From: ZLKRG44 sp964555705
Lineage (GTDB): Bacteria > Planctomycetota > Phycisphaerae > Phycisphaerales > SM1A02
DNA length: 64,000 nucleotides
Direction: 5' to 3'
Assembly (NCBI GenBank): GCA_964555705.1
Contig: CAZKTN010000001.1
Coordinates: forward strand, 108,785 to 172,784
This document shows positions 49,962 through 59,201 of the stretch, piece after piece (the stretch's first letter is position 1; each line of letters opens with the position of its first letter). Made by a program: the position numbers and the translations under genes. The notes below the pieces were generated by a model. It did no database searches, was not told the DNA's origin, and worked only from the letters and a program-made list of their open reading frames with translations.

Positions 49962-51847
49962 GTGCCCTCCGAAGTGCCTTGCACTGCCTGACCGCCGACC
50001 GTCACCCTCGGACCCTCGCACGCGTGCTCGCGCAGGGTCCGTGTGATGGATGCCTCGTGCAGCGGCATGCTGAACCGGTCAAGATCCTCCTTGGCCCGCT
50101 GGAAGGCGTCCGCGTCGCACGTTGCGGGGTCGCGTTGGCCGTGCTCCACAAGAGCCGCCACTGAACGCACCCGGGACTCGAGGTCACTGACGTAACTGGT
50201 TTCGAGCGCATCGCGCACCCGGGCCAGCGCCTCTCCGATCCACTTGAGGTCGAGGGCCGCATGCGCGCACAGGTCCGCGACGCGGTGGCGGTGCATGTCC
50301 TCGCGGGCGTGCACAATCGCATCGCGCTCCATGGCCGCGATCTCCTCGCGCGTGAGCCCCCACGAGGGCACGACCTGCACCGACGCATTGGCGCCGCTTC
50401 GGCGCTCGCGCGCTGACACGGTCAGGATGCCGTTGGCGTCCACGAGGAACTCGACCTCGATCTGCGGGATGCCCGCGGGCATCGGCGGGATCCCGCGGAA
50501 GTCAAAGCGCGCAAGCGAGCGGCAGTCGGCCACCATCTCGCGCTCGCCCTGGAGCACATGCATCGAGACCGCAACCTGGCCATCCACACTCGTGGAGAAC
50601 ATCTCTGTCGCGCGGGCGGGAATCGACTGGTTGCGCATGAGGATCTTGGCGACCGCCCCACCCACCGTCTCGATGCCAAGAGACAGCGGGATCACGTCCA
50701 GCAGCAGGATGTCGGACCTGCGGCCCTCGAGCAGCGACGCCTGCACTGCGGCACCGAGCGCCACCGTCTCGTCCGGATCGACCGCGGTGTAGACCTCGGC
50801 GCCGAATGCCTCGGATGCGGCTCGGCGGACGCACGGGATGCGCGTCGAGCCGCCGACCATCACCACACGGTCGACCTGCGGGTTGCCAGCATCGGCGAGG
50901 GCCCGGCGGCAGCAGTCCGCCGTTCGCGCGATGAGCGGCGCGATGAGATTCTCGAAGTCGCTGCGTGACATCGGGCACGACCACAGCGCCCCGCCCGGAA
51001 GGGCAATCTCGACCGATGCGCTCTCGAGGTCGCTGAGGGTCACCTTTGCGGCCTCCGCCGCGTCGAGCAGCTCCTGCCTCCATGACGGGGGCGCCTGCGA
51101 GAGGTCATGCCCCTCTGCGGCGATGCGCTGCGACAGGTGCCTTGCCACGGCAGCGTCGATGTCATCCCCCCCAAGGTGGGTGTCGCCGGCGGTCGCGATG
51201 ACGCGAACCACATCGTCGCCCTCCGAGGAGATTTCGAGGATCGACACGTCAAAGGTGCCGCCACCGAAGTCGTACACCGCGACCGTCTCAGCCCGGCCGC
51301 GCAGCCCAAGCCCATACGCGAGCGCAGCGGCCGTGGGCTCGTTGATGATCCGGACGGGCTCGATGCCCGCAAGGCGCGCAGCGTCGCGAGTGGCCTCCCT
51401 CTGCCCGTCATCGAAGTATGCGGGCACGGTGATCACCGCCTTGGACACGCGCCGGCCAAGCGAACGCTCCGCGACCGCACGCAGCCGACGGAGCACCTCT
51501 GCGCCAATCTCCTGGGGCAGCAGCGTCCGTCCCGCCACCGAGAACGCCGCAAGCCCGCGCACACCCTCGACGATCCAGGGCGCAAGCTCGGGCGCCGACA
51601 GCCGCGCCTCAGCGTGGCCTCGCCCCATCAGCCGCTTCGCGCCAAGCACCGTGTCCGCGCGGTGCATGTGCGCCTCCTTGCGCGCAACGTGGCCCACCAC
51701 TGGTCCCTGCCCCGGAACGAACCGCACTGCACTCGGCAGCATGCGCCGCCCGTCGGCGTCGCTCAGCACACGGGGACCCGACTCGTCGCACCATGCGACG
51801 AGCGAGTTGGTCGTGCCCAAGTCGATGCCCACGATCGTGTCGCGCAT
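49958..51847 (-). CDS. HSP70-family chaperone (HscA/DnaK-like)
   Basis: The product is 629 aa. ATPase motifs are IVGIDLGTTNSLVAW, VITVPAYFDDGQREATRDAA, IINEPTAAALAYGLG, VYDFGGGTFDVSILEI and VVMVGGSTRIP. The substrate domain opens LLLDVIPLSLGIETVGG. The lid is short, no Gly-Met tail is present, and the end differs from DnaK (EEV motif absent), so it may be an HscA-like or paralogous HSP70. No grpE or J-domain gene is adjacent. Its -10 (TAGGAT) overlaps the stop of the sigma gene. Confidence 0.93.
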   Translation of the reverse strand: MRDTIVGIDLGTTNSLVAWCDESGPRVLSDADGRRMLPSAVRFVPGQGPVVGHVARKEAHMHRADTVLGAKRLMGRGHAEARLSAPELAPWIVEGVRGLAAFSVAGRTLLPQEIGAEVLRRLRAVAERSLGRRVSKAVITVPAYFDDGQREATRDAARLAGIEPVRIINEPTAAALAYGLGLRGRAETVAVYDFGGGTFDVSILEISSEGDDVVRVIATAGDTHLGGDDIDAAVARHLSQRIAAEGHDLSQAPPSWRQELLDAAEAAKVTLSDLESASVEIALPGGALWSCPMSRSDFENLIAPLIARTADCCRRALADAGNPQVDRVVMVGGSTRIPCVRRAASEAFGAEVYTAVDPDETVALGAAVQASLLEGRRSDILLLDVIPLSLGIETVGGAVAKILMRNQSIPARATEMFSTSVDGQVAVSMHVLQGEREMVADCRSLARFDFRGIPPMPAGIPQIEVEFLVDANGILTVSARERRSGANASVQVVPSWGLTREEIAAMERDAIVHAREDMHRHRVADLCAHAALDLKWIGEALARVRDALETSYVSDLESRVRSVAALVEHGQRDPATCDADAFQRAKEDLDRFSMPLHEASITRTLREHACEGPRVTVGGQAVQGTSEGT

Positions 51848-51856
51848 GGCTGTCGC

Positions 51857-51862
51857 ATCCTA
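51857..51862 (-). promoter_or_regulatory. -10 element for the HSP70-ispD unit
   Basis: Minus-strand TAGGAT overlaps the sigma-factor stop codon (51860-51862) and predicts a 3-base leader to ATG 51847. Confidence 0.5.
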
Positions 51863-52411
51863 GCCCTGCCGGTCGAGCCGATGGCGGAGCTCCGTCACGT
51901 AGTCGTGCCGCCAGTTGGCCTGCGTGGTGGTGCGGACGCCTGTGATGCGCGCCACATCGCGCTGCCGTCGCCCATCCACCACCATCATCTGCACCACCGG
52001 ACGCTGCCATGAGGGAAGCTCGTCGAGGACCTTCACGGCGAGCTCGCAGCGCTCCTTCCTCTCAGCCTGCTGGGCTGGTGCAGTGTCCGATCTGCGCGAC
52101 CACCACGAATCCTCGCACCATCGGCGCTCCCGCTGGGTCCGGCGGCGCTCGGTCCTGATGTGGCGGATCGCCACGCGCGATGCGCAGCGCGTCATGAAGC
52201 CGATGTTCATCAGGCTCTCGAGGCGGCCCTCACGCTGCCGCCACGACATGGCACGCATGAACGCCTCCTGCACCGCATCCTCCGCGAGCGTCCTGCCGTA
52301 CGTCCTCGAAAGCACTGCGGCGATCCTCGCCGCCTGAGACTCGAAGGCGCGCGCCACATGCGCCTTCCACTGCACAACCAGCTGACCGTGACCGGATCCA
52401 TTTCCTTGCAT
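51860..52411 (-). CDS. ECF-type RNA polymerase sigma factor
   Basis: The product is 183 aa from ATG 52411 (MQGNGSGHGQLVVQWKAHVARAF). Region 2 is YGRTLAEDAVQEAFMRAMSWRQREG, with FMTRCASRVAIRHIRTERRR matching the core-binding and -10 helices. Region 4 is VLDELPSWQRPVVQMMVVDGRRQRDVARITGVRTTTQANWRHDYV. No anti-sigma gene is adjacent, which is typical of planctomycete sigma factors. GGGAG about 9 bases upstream is a fair Shine-Dalgarno, and an earlier in-frame ATG (52468) lacks one. Confidence 0.85.
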   Translation of the reverse strand: MQGNGSGHGQLVVQWKAHVARAFESQAARIAAVLSRTYGRTLAEDAVQEAFMRAMSWRQREGRLESLMNIGFMTRCASRVAIRHIRTERRRTQRERRWCEDSWWSRRSDTAPAQQAERKERCELAVKVLDELPSWQRPVVQMMVVDGRRQRDVARITGVRTTTQANWRHDYVTELRHRLDRQG

Positions 52412-52509
52412 GGCGATCTCCCGAACATCTCGTGTTGAGTGAGTTGCGTTCGCGCACCACGACGGCACGCGAAGGCGCAGTTCACACGCAGATGGGGCGA
52501 TTCGGGCGA

Positions 52510-52992
52510 CTACCGCCGCTTTTGCTGTCCCGCCTCGGGAAGACGGTCCAGCGCCGGCTCAAAGCGCTTCGCAGCGAGCTCGTCGAGTGCCGCAATGAGC
52601 TGGCCCACCCCCTGCTCGGCGTCGCTCGTCACGATCTCGCCGCGGCCGTCGGCCAACCTGTACGAGATATCCACGCGCACCGCACTGGTGTCGGGGGCCG
52701 CGGGAGGACTGGCCAACCAGCCCGAGTCGCGCACGATTCCTGCGATGCGCGCGCACTGGTCCTGATCGAGCGCCATGCGCCAGCGCGTCGACCGGTTCAG
52801 GCCATCCACACCGCCACCCACAGCGAGCTCACCGTCCTCGACCGTGTAGTACATGTATCTCGCGTGGGCAACGTCACGGACCCACACTGCGAGCGCCACG
52901 CCGCAGGGCCCCATGTCGGTCGGCGCATCCGGGAGGGCGCGGCATCCACCGATCGCCAACATGATTCCACAGGCAGCGACGGGCCGCATCAT
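52510..52992 (-). CDS. Small lipoprotein of unknown function
   Basis: The 160-aa protein starts MMRPVAACGIMLAIGGC, giving lipobox IGGC with Cys-17. The mature part is a beta-rich small domain (YTVEDGELAVGGGVDG, VRVDISYRLADGRGEIVTSD) then a helix (GVGQLIAALDELAAKRFEPALDRL). No family was recognised. It overlaps the upstream lipoprotein gene by 4 bases (ATGA), so the two are co-translated, perhaps as partners at the inner or outer membrane. Confidence 0.78.
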   Translation of the reverse strand: MMRPVAACGIMLAIGGCRALPDAPTDMGPCGVALAVWVRDVAHARYMYYTVEDGELAVGGGVDGLNRSTRWRMALDQDQCARIAGIVRDSGWLASPPAAPDTSAVRVDISYRLADGRGEIVTSDAEQGVGQLIAALDELAAKRFEPALDRLPEAGQQKRR

Positions 52993-53609
52993 CGCAGGAT
53001 CGCCGTGCCCTTCAGTGGGGGCTCGGGCTCGAAGCCCGCATACGGGTCGGGACCGAAGTCATAGCGCTGGGGCAGGACCCTGTCCGGGGGCACGTCGGTG
53101 ATCCAGGCGAGACCGCACATCGCGCGCACGAAGCGCGCGACCTGAGGGTCAGGCACCCCAGTCGTGCGGCAGCGCCTCACGTACCACCAGTCCGCCTCGT
53201 CGGCGCGGATCCAGATGAGGAACACGATCTCGTCCGCGGCCGGCGCGACGAGCTGCGGCCACACCTCCAGCGAGCTCGACGAGGGGTCGAGGTAGCCGCA
53301 CTCCCGGGCGAGATCCCACACGCCCTCGACCTGCGCGTGGTAGAGCCACCGTGTTCGTGCAGGTCTCGTGTCGAAGTCAAGCGAGTCGCCGGCGTCGGCG
53401 TGCAGCGATCCGTCCGCAAGCAGCGTGTACTTGCCCTGCCGGAGGTGGGCCTGCGGCAGGTCCTTCGCTGACCGGCCGGTGAGCACCGTCACATCGACCG
53501 CAAAGTCGGCCGGCGGCTCCGGCGCATCAACCTTGAGCTGGCGCACGTCAGTGCATGCCGCTGCAACCGCAGCAAGAAGCATGGCAGCCAGTGGCAGTCG
53601 CAGTCGCAT
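52989..53609 (-). CDS. Lipoprotein of unknown function, co-translated with the next lipoprotein
   Basis: The 206-aa protein has a signal MRLRLPLAAMLLAAVAAAC with Cys-19. The mature part has ADFAVDVTVLTGRSAKDLPQAHLRQGKYTLLADGSLHAD, Trp-rich strands (TRWLYHAQVEGVWDLARECG, EVWPQLVAPAADEIVFLIWI) and a Pro-rich end. The pattern DVTVLTG..A.. resembles the partner at 52510 in size and beta content, but no homology is asserted. TAGCCT sets +1 on the A of ATG 53609. It is divergent from pheT. Confidence 0.8.
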   Translation of the reverse strand: MRLRLPLAAMLLAAVAAACTDVRQLKVDAPEPPADFAVDVTVLTGRSAKDLPQAHLRQGKYTLLADGSLHADAGDSLDFDTRPARTRWLYHAQVEGVWDLARECGYLDPSSSSLEVWPQLVAPAADEIVFLIWIRADEADWWYVRRCRTTGVPDPQVARFVRAMCGLAWITDVPPDRVLPQRYDFGPDPYAGFEPEPPLKGTAILR

Positions 53610-53615
53610 GGCGGA

Positions 53616-53716
53616 AGGCTATCCGCGGCGACCTTCGTGCGGTGTGCGCAGGGTGCCGCAGGCGCACGCCGCGGCGCAGGCACGGACACGCCGAACCGCG
53701 CTCCGCGCAGTAGCCT
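53616..53716. promoter_or_regulatory. Divergent TAGCCT -10 elements for the lipoprotein pair (minus) and pheT (plus)
   Basis: The same hexamer occurs on both strands: minus 53616-53621 (leaderless to ATG 53609) and plus 53711-53716 (2-base leader to ATG 53725). Confidence 0.55.
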
Positions 53717-53724
53717 TCCCGACC

Positions 53725-55767
53725 ATGAAGGCCAGCGTCGCCTGGATCAACGACTACCTCGACCGGCCGGCCACTGCGGACGAGATCGCGGACTGCCTCA
53801 CGGCGTGCGGTCTTCCGGTCGAGTCGAGTACCGCATCGCCGTGCGGCGACACTGTCCTTGAGGTGGAGCTCACCAGCAACCGCGGCGACTGCCTCTGCCA
53901 CGTCGGGCTCGCACGCGAGGTGGCCGCCGCGACGGGCAGGTCGCTCGTGCCGCCACCAACGGACCACCCCGAGGACGGCGAGCCGTGCGAGAGCGCAGTC
54001 CGCGCGTCAAATGCCGACACGGCCGCATGCCCGCTCTACACGGCTCGAGTGATTCGGGGCGTGAGGGTCGGCCCTAGCCCGGAATGGATGCAGGCCAGGC
54101 TCCGTGCGATCGGCCAGATCCCGCGCAACGCGATCGTCGACTGCACGAACTTCGTGCTCTTTGAGCTTGGCCAGCCCACCCATGCGTTCGACCTCGCTCA
54201 GCTGCATGGCGGAACCCTCCAGGTGCGCCGCGCGCAGCCGGGCGAGAGGCTCCTGCCCATCGGCGAGGGCGCGAAGCCAGTCGCGCTCGGGGACCGCACG
54301 CTGGTGATCGCCGATGCCGACCGTCCCGTCGCGATCGCGGGCGTGAAGGGCGGCGCCGAGACCGCCGTCCGTGACTCGACGGTCGACATCGTGATCGAGA
54401 GCGCGTGCTTCAACCCCGTGGACGTGAGGCACGCGAGCCGCTCGCTCAGGATCGCGAGCGACTCGAGCTACCGCTTCGAGCGGGGCGTCGATCCCGCAGC
54501 GGTCGATGGGCCCGCACGCCGTCTCGTTCGCCTGATTCTGGAGGTGGCGGGCGGACGCGCGCTTCGCAGTCCCCTGCATGCCGGTCCTGCCCCACGGCCG
54601 CGGAACCCCATCTCGCTCCGCATCGCGCGCCTCCAGTCGATCACCGGCATCGCGATCGGCGCAGGCGAGGCGCGCCGCGTGCTCGAGTCGCTCGGGTGCA
54701 CTGTCATCGGCGATGCGGCGCTCCTCGAGTGCACGGCTCCCGTGCACCGCATGGACCTCGAGCGCGAGGTCGACCTCATCGAGGAGGTGCTGCGCATCGT
54801 GGGCATCGACCGAGTCCCGGTGCGCGAGTCGATCACTGTCCGTGTGCCTCCGTCGCAGCCTGAGGTCGAAGGCCCTCGCGCGCTCCGCGATGCGCTCGTC
54901 GCTGCTGGATTCACGGAGTGCGTGACGCACACGCTCGTGTCGGAGCGTGCCTCGCAGCGGTTCGTCCCCGCCGGCAGCGGAACGCTGACGCTTGCCGACG
55001 ACCGAACTGCCGGCGAGCCTGTGCTGCGGCCCTCGATCGTGCCGAGCCTGCTGCAGTGCGCGGCGCGCAACCTTGACCATGGCGCCACCGACGTCCGACT
55101 GTTCGAGCTGGCGCGCGCATTCGCAGTGCACGGAGATGCGCACACGGAAGAGGCAAGGATCGCGATGGTGGTCGTGGGGCCAAAGTCGGCGCAGGATGCG
55201 TTCCGTGCGCTCCGCGGCGCCCTTGACCGGGCGGTTCATGTCATGCACGGGCCCCTGACGACCGCGCGCATCGGCGCCGCAACCGACTCGGACGCGCTGC
55301 GCGGTGCCCTCATCGACGCAGGGTCCGTCACAATCGGGGGCGCGCATGCAGGCGCTGCAGGCATCATGGATCCGCAGGCCGCACACGCGTTTGGCATCGA
55401 GCTGCCTGTTGCGGCGGCGGAGCTCTCGCTGAGGCCGCTGCTGGCCGCGTACCCGCCGGCAGTCTCGGTGCGGGCGAGCCCCACTCATCCGGCCATCGAC
55501 CGCGACCTGTCGGTGCTGGTCGCCGATGGCGTGACATGGAGCCAGGTCGAGTCGTGCGTGACCAGATGCGGCATGCCGCACTTCGAGCGTGCGGAGTTTG
55601 TGGGCACCTACCGCGGTCCCCAGGCCGGTGCCGGCCGCAAGTCGCTCACGATGCGCCTCCTGTTCCGTGCAGATGACCGCACACTGCGTCGCGAGGAGGT
55701 CGATGAGGCCATTCGCACGCTTGTGCCTGCGCTCGCCGCGGACGTGGGCGCTGAGGTGCGAGCATGA
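53725..55767 (+). CDS. pheT: Phenylalanine-tRNA ligase beta subunit lacking the EMAP/OB domain
   Basis: The enzyme charges tRNA-Phe together with PheS. The product is 680 aa, about 110 short of common PheT. The N-terminus MKASVAWINDYLDRPATADEIADCLTACGLPVE jumps straight to GDTVLEVELTSNRGDCLCHVGLAREVAAATG, so the tRNA-binding OB (EMAP-like) insert is missing. B3/B4 and B5 domains follow (FNPVDVRHASRSLRIASDSSYRFERGVDP). The C-terminal ferredoxin-like FDX-ACB domain (HPAIDRDLSVLVADGVTW…KSLTMRLLFRADDRTL) is present. pheS is not in the window. It overlaps the next gene by 4 bases. Confidence 0.94.
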   Translation: MKASVAWINDYLDRPATADEIADCLTACGLPVESSTASPCGDTVLEVELTSNRGDCLCHVGLAREVAAATGRSLVPPPTDHPEDGEPCESAVRASNADTAACPLYTARVIRGVRVGPSPEWMQARLRAIGQIPRNAIVDCTNFVLFELGQPTHAFDLAQLHGGTLQVRRAQPGERLLPIGEGAKPVALGDRTLVIADADRPVAIAGVKGGAETAVRDSTVDIVIESACFNPVDVRHASRSLRIASDSSYRFERGVDPAAVDGPARRLVRLILEVAGGRALRSPLHAGPAPRPRNPISLRIARLQSITGIAIGAGEARRVLESLGCTVIGDAALLECTAPVHRMDLEREVDLIEEVLRIVGIDRVPVRESITVRVPPSQPEVEGPRALRDALVAAGFTECVTHTLVSERASQRFVPAGSGTLTLADDRTAGEPVLRPSIVPSLLQCAARNLDHGATDVRLFELARAFAVHGDAHTEEARIAMVVVGPKSAQDAFRALRGALDRAVHVMHGPLTTARIGAATDSDALRGALIDAGSVTIGGAHAGAAGIMDPQAAHAFGIELPVAAAELSLRPLLAAYPPAVSVRASPTHPAIDRDLSVLVADGVTWSQVESCVTRCGMPHFERAEFVGTYRGPQAGAGRKSLTMRLLFRADDRTLRREEVDEAIRTLVPALAADVGAEVRA

Positions 55768-56384
55768 GCCACGCGCCGACCCTGGGAGACATGACAGTGG
55801 CCGGATTCCTGGAGGCGCTCGCCTCCAGGAGCCCGACGCCAGGCGGTGGCGCCGCCGCCGCGGTCACGCTTGCGCAGGCGGCCGCGCTCGGGTCCATGGT
55901 GGTCGCCTACACCGAAGGCAAGGCGAAGTGGGCCGCGCACGCGGAGCTGCATGCGCACGCCGCCTCGTTCCTGGCGCAGGTGAGGCTCGAGGCACTTGCG
56001 CTTGCAGACCGCGATGCGTCGGCATACCGCGCCCTCAACGCGCTGTGGGGCATCCCTCGCGACGAGCGTTCGCGCGACCCGAGGTGGTCCCCCGCGCTCG
56101 ATGAGGCGATCGCGGCGCCGTCGGCGATCGCCGACCTCGCCTGCGCCACGATCGTGCTGCTGTCGCGGCTTGACGGCCGCACGTCGGCGCTGCTCGCAAG
56201 CGACCTGCGCATTGCGCGCCTCTTCGCGGATGCCGCGCTTGAGGCGGCGCTGGCGAACGTGGAGGTCAACGTGCCGATGCTCGAGTGCGCAGTGACGGCC
56301 GAGTCGGTCCGCGGCGCGTGCGCGTCGCGAAGGGCGCTCGCTGGCTCGCATCGACGCGACGCTGGCGCAGGGACCGGGTCCTAG
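55764..56384 (+). CDS. Cyclodeaminase/cyclohydrolase (FTCD-C) family protein
   Basis: The 206-aa protein has the FTCD C-domain opening MTVAGFLEALASRSPTPGGGAAAAVTLAQAAALGSMV, where PGGG is the folate-site motif. VRLEALALADRDASAYRALNA and VEVNVPMLECAV follow. Relatives are formimidoyl-THF cyclodeaminase and methenyl-THF cyclohydrolase (FchA), so C1-folate chemistry is likely. The end is Arg/Gly-rich. It is coupled to pheT by an ATGA overlap and precedes a hydrolase gene by 3 bases. Confidence 0.85.
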   Translation: MSHAPTLGDMTVAGFLEALASRSPTPGGGAAAAVTLAQAAALGSMVVAYTEGKAKWAAHAELHAHAASFLAQVRLEALALADRDASAYRALNALWGIPRDERSRDPRWSPALDEAIAAPSAIADLACATIVLLSRLDGRTSALLASDLRIARLFADAALEAALANVEVNVPMLECAVTAESVRGACASRRALAGSHRRDAGAGTGS

Positions 56385-56387
56385 CGC

Positions 56388-57296
56388 ATGGGACTCGTGG
56401 CGCTGCTTGCGCTCGGCGCCGCGCTGGCGCTTGCCGCCGTGGTCACTGCGATTGTCCGCGATGCGCGCCATCCGGCGCGCGCCTCGGTGGGATGGGCCCT
56501 CGCGAGGGGACTTCCCACCCGACCCGCCGACGCAGGCATGGATTCGGCCGATGGATCCGTGCAATGCGCAGATGGAACCGAGCTGCCGATGTGGACCATC
56601 CCCGGCGGCAACCCCGACGGACCCGCGCTCCTGCTGCTGCACGGATGGCGGCGCTCCCGCATCGACTCCATCAGGCGGCTGCCGTGGCTCCTTCCGCATG
56701 TGCGCTTCGCCTGCGTCATGGACCTCCGTGGCCACGGCGAGGCGCCGCAGGGACCCTCAACGCTCGGACCCGCGGATGCAGCTGACGCATGCGCGGCAGT
56801 GCGCGCGCATCCCGGAGTGCCCTGGATCCTCGCCGGCCACTCGCTCGGTGCGTCAATCGCGCTTCGTGCAGCGGCCACGCTCATCGGCACCGGCGCACGC
56901 ATCGAAGGCGCACTGCTCATGTGCCCCTACCCGGACATCAGAGTGCCGCTCACGGGGAGGCTCTCGAGCATGGGGATGCCGGCATTCCCGGTCGCAGGAA
57001 TGGCAGCGCGCGCCATCGCGCTCCTGTGCGGGCGCGAGGATCCCGCGGACGATGCGATTCGTGCCCTCGGGACGTCAGCGCTGCCGACGGTGTGGGTGAC
57101 CTGCGCAGAGGATGCGATTGTGCCGCCGCACGTCGTGATGGACATGCACGCTCAGGCCCTCTCGTGCGGAAGCGTGGCGACGCTGCACGTCGATGAGGAT
57201 GCAGATCACGACTCGGTGGGCACTGGCCATCCAGCATGGGCAGCCGACGCCGTGGAGACGCTCACTCGGCGGCGGGCGGAAGCCACCACGCCCTGA
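56388..57296 (+). CDS. Alpha/beta-fold hydrolase with N-terminal membrane helix
   Basis: The 302-aa protein has an N-terminal helix (LVALLALGAALALAAVVTAIV, about 3-23). The hydrolase core follows: LLLLHGWRRSRIDSIRRLPWLL, then VMDLRGHGEAP, nucleophile elbow GHSLGAS (Ser about 146), acid region CAEDAIVPP and His in VDEDADHDSVG. The substrate is unknown. It ends the pheT unit and overlaps the convergent secreted-protein gene by 35 bases. Confidence 0.87.
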   Translation: MGLVALLALGAALALAAVVTAIVRDARHPARASVGWALARGLPTRPADAGMDSADGSVQCADGTELPMWTIPGGNPDGPALLLLHGWRRSRIDSIRRLPWLLPHVRFACVMDLRGHGEAPQGPSTLGPADAADACAAVRAHPGVPWILAGHSLGASIALRAAATLIGTGARIEGALLMCPYPDIRVPLTGRLSSMGMPAFPVAGMAARAIALLCGREDPADDAIRALGTSALPTVWVTCAEDAIVPPHVVMDMHAQALSCGSVATLHVDEDADHDSVGTGHPAWAADAVETLTRRRAEATTP

Positions 57297-59139
57297 TCGC
57301 CAGCCCGCGCTGGCTCGGCCGCATCTCGTAGACGACCGGTCCGATGTAGCGCGCCAGCAGCGCCGCATCCACATCCTGCAGCGCCGCGCGCAGCGATGGA
57401 GGGAGCTGCATGGGCAGCATGTCGGTCACCGCCTCGCGGTCGTCGATCGCCTCGTCCATTCGGCCGATCAGCCCGTCCTCCGCGAGCATTGCCTTGCGGT
57501 TGAGGTCGAAGCTCCGCACCGCGTCCACGTAGCCCCATCCGCTGACGGGTCCGGGCGGCACGCTCGCTGCGGCGCGCCTGTACACCGCATTCTCCGACAG
57601 GCTGCGCGCCGAAGAGTCCGTCGACGCGCGCATCACCTGCTCGACTGCGGCGAGATCGCCGTAGAGCACTGCGCTCCCGCCAAGCCCAATCGCAATCGGC
57701 ATGCCCTCGCCGCTGTAGATCTGACCGCCCTGGAAGTCGCGCGGCATCAGCCCAGCGCTCGGCGCCGCCAGCGCCACCAGCGCAGTCGCCGCACGCTCGT
57801 CGCTGCACCGCATCACCGTGACCGAACGAGTCCCGCCATCCGAGCCCGGCACGGGAGTCGTGAACGACCACATTGTCGGCCCGATGGCCCCGAAGGCCTT
57901 GCGCATGCCGGGGCCCCACTGCTCGAGCAGCGGCGCGATCTGCTCAGCCTGCATGTCGGGCAGCGCCGCAAGCGCATCCTCGAGCAGCTTCATGATTCCG
58001 TCGAACCGCACGTTGAGCCGCTGGTAGCTGATCGCGTCATCGCCGCACATGGCCGGCGGGGCATCCACCTCGGCGCCATCGGACACGAGCGACACCAGGC
58101 CCATCTTCTCGCCGGGCACGAACACCGTCGACGAGAGCTCAACCATGCCGAGCTCGCCCCCGACGTTCAGGCCGAAACCCCATGCGCGGATGTCGCCGAA
58201 GAGCTTCTGGATCAGCGGCTGCATCGGGCCCATCGGGCCCGCGAGCAACGGGCGCACCAGAGGCTGAAGCGGGGCCGTGAAGAAGATCGCCTGCGCATCG
58301 GTGCCTCCGAGCTGGGCGGATGCGCCCTGCCAGTCCTCCACCGACGAGAGCACATCGCCGCGACCCTCTGCGGCGGCGAGCGCATCCTCGAGCGACGCAA
58401 CGGAACTCGCCACCCAGAACCGGCTTCCGTCGCGCAGGTAGAAGAGCGAATCGGGCGTCGCCGCAACCTGACCGATCCCATCGAGCGGGTTCGCGGCCGG
58501 ACGGCGCTGGCCTCCGCCACCGAGCTCCTCGTCCTCCGCGGGAAGCGGGATCACGGTCGCCTTGCGACCGCCACCGATGTCCACCTGCTCGGTGCCGCGA
58601 CCTGACTCGCGCTCGAGCCGCGCGATGATGCCGTCGACCATCTTCGCCGCCGCATCCGCGTTGGCGCCATAGTCGGCACACAGCATGACACCGATCGCGT
58701 CGGCGTCGAGCTCTGGGTCACGGTCCACGAAGAGCGCAAGACGCACCGCACCAGGCCACGGGACGCTGTCGCCGTCGATACCCATCTCCGCGAGGCGCTT
58801 CTTGCGCTCCTCGGCCTCCGCAGCCTGTGCCGGCTCGTCCATCAGCGCCTTGACCTTCGGGTCCTCGAGCAGCTTCGCCAGCGGCGTCGCAGAGAACCGA
58901 TCGGCGAGGGCGCCCATGTCCTTCACGCCGATCGCCAGGAACGTCGACTTGGGCGCAAGGTCCTCGACGGCGGGAAGTGCGCGCTGCGGGGCATCCGCCG
59001 CGGCAGGCGCAGGAGGCGCGGCCGGCGCCCTCTGCGCGGCACCGGTGGCAGCCGGCGCCTGCGCGGGCGCGAGCGGAACGAGGCACGCGCACACCACTGC
59101 GGATGCGAGCCATGCGGTGCGGATCTTCGAAGTGGTCAT
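57262..59139 (-). CDS. Secreted protein of unknown function, downstream of the HtrA-like protease
   Basis: The product is 625 aa from ATG 59139. A signal peptide (MTTSKIRTAWLASAVVCACLVPLAPA) and an Ala/Pro linker (APAATGAAQRAPAAPPAPAAADAP) precede a soluble protein with repeated FxxALNVRFDGIMKLLEDALAAL-type helices and beta strands. ATPDSLFYLRDGSRFWVASSVASLEDAL and SAVLYGDLAAVEQVMRASTDS suggest a duplicated fold. It resembles DUF3352-like secreted proteins in overall style, but no family is asserted. GGGAG lies 8 bases before ATG. It is 62 bases after the protease gene. Confidence 0.78.
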   Translation of the reverse strand: MTTSKIRTAWLASAVVCACLVPLAPAQAPAATGAAQRAPAAPPAPAAADAPQRALPAVEDLAPKSTFLAIGVKDMGALADRFSATPLAKLLEDPKVKALMDEPAQAAEAEERKKRLAEMGIDGDSVPWPGAVRLALFVDRDPELDADAIGVMLCADYGANADAAAKMVDGIIARLERESGRGTEQVDIGGGRKATVIPLPAEDEELGGGGQRRPAANPLDGIGQVAATPDSLFYLRDGSRFWVASSVASLEDALAAAEGRGDVLSSVEDWQGASAQLGGTDAQAIFFTAPLQPLVRPLLAGPMGPMQPLIQKLFGDIRAWGFGLNVGGELGMVELSSTVFVPGEKMGLVSLVSDGAEVDAPPAMCGDDAISYQRLNVRFDGIMKLLEDALAALPDMQAEQIAPLLEQWGPGMRKAFGAIGPTMWSFTTPVPGSDGGTRSVTVMRCSDERAATALVALAAPSAGLMPRDFQGGQIYSGEGMPIAIGLGGSAVLYGDLAAVEQVMRASTDSSARSLSENAVYRRAAASVPPGPVSGWGYVDAVRSFDLNRKAMLAEDGLIGRMDEAIDDREAVTDMLPMQLPPSLRAALQDVDAALLARYIGPVVYEMRPSQRGLAIRAWWLPPAAE

Positions 59140-59201
59140 CGCATCATCTCCCGTCTTGTGTCCGTCCTGTGGTCGGTCGCGGCGGCTGCGAGGCCCCGCC
59201 G

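Noticed and set aside
50838..51863. 341-aa plus-strand reading frame opposite the HSP70 gene
   Set aside because: It is Ser/Arg/Pro-rich with no domain and lies exactly antisense to a gene with strong motifs. It is a high-GC shadow frame.
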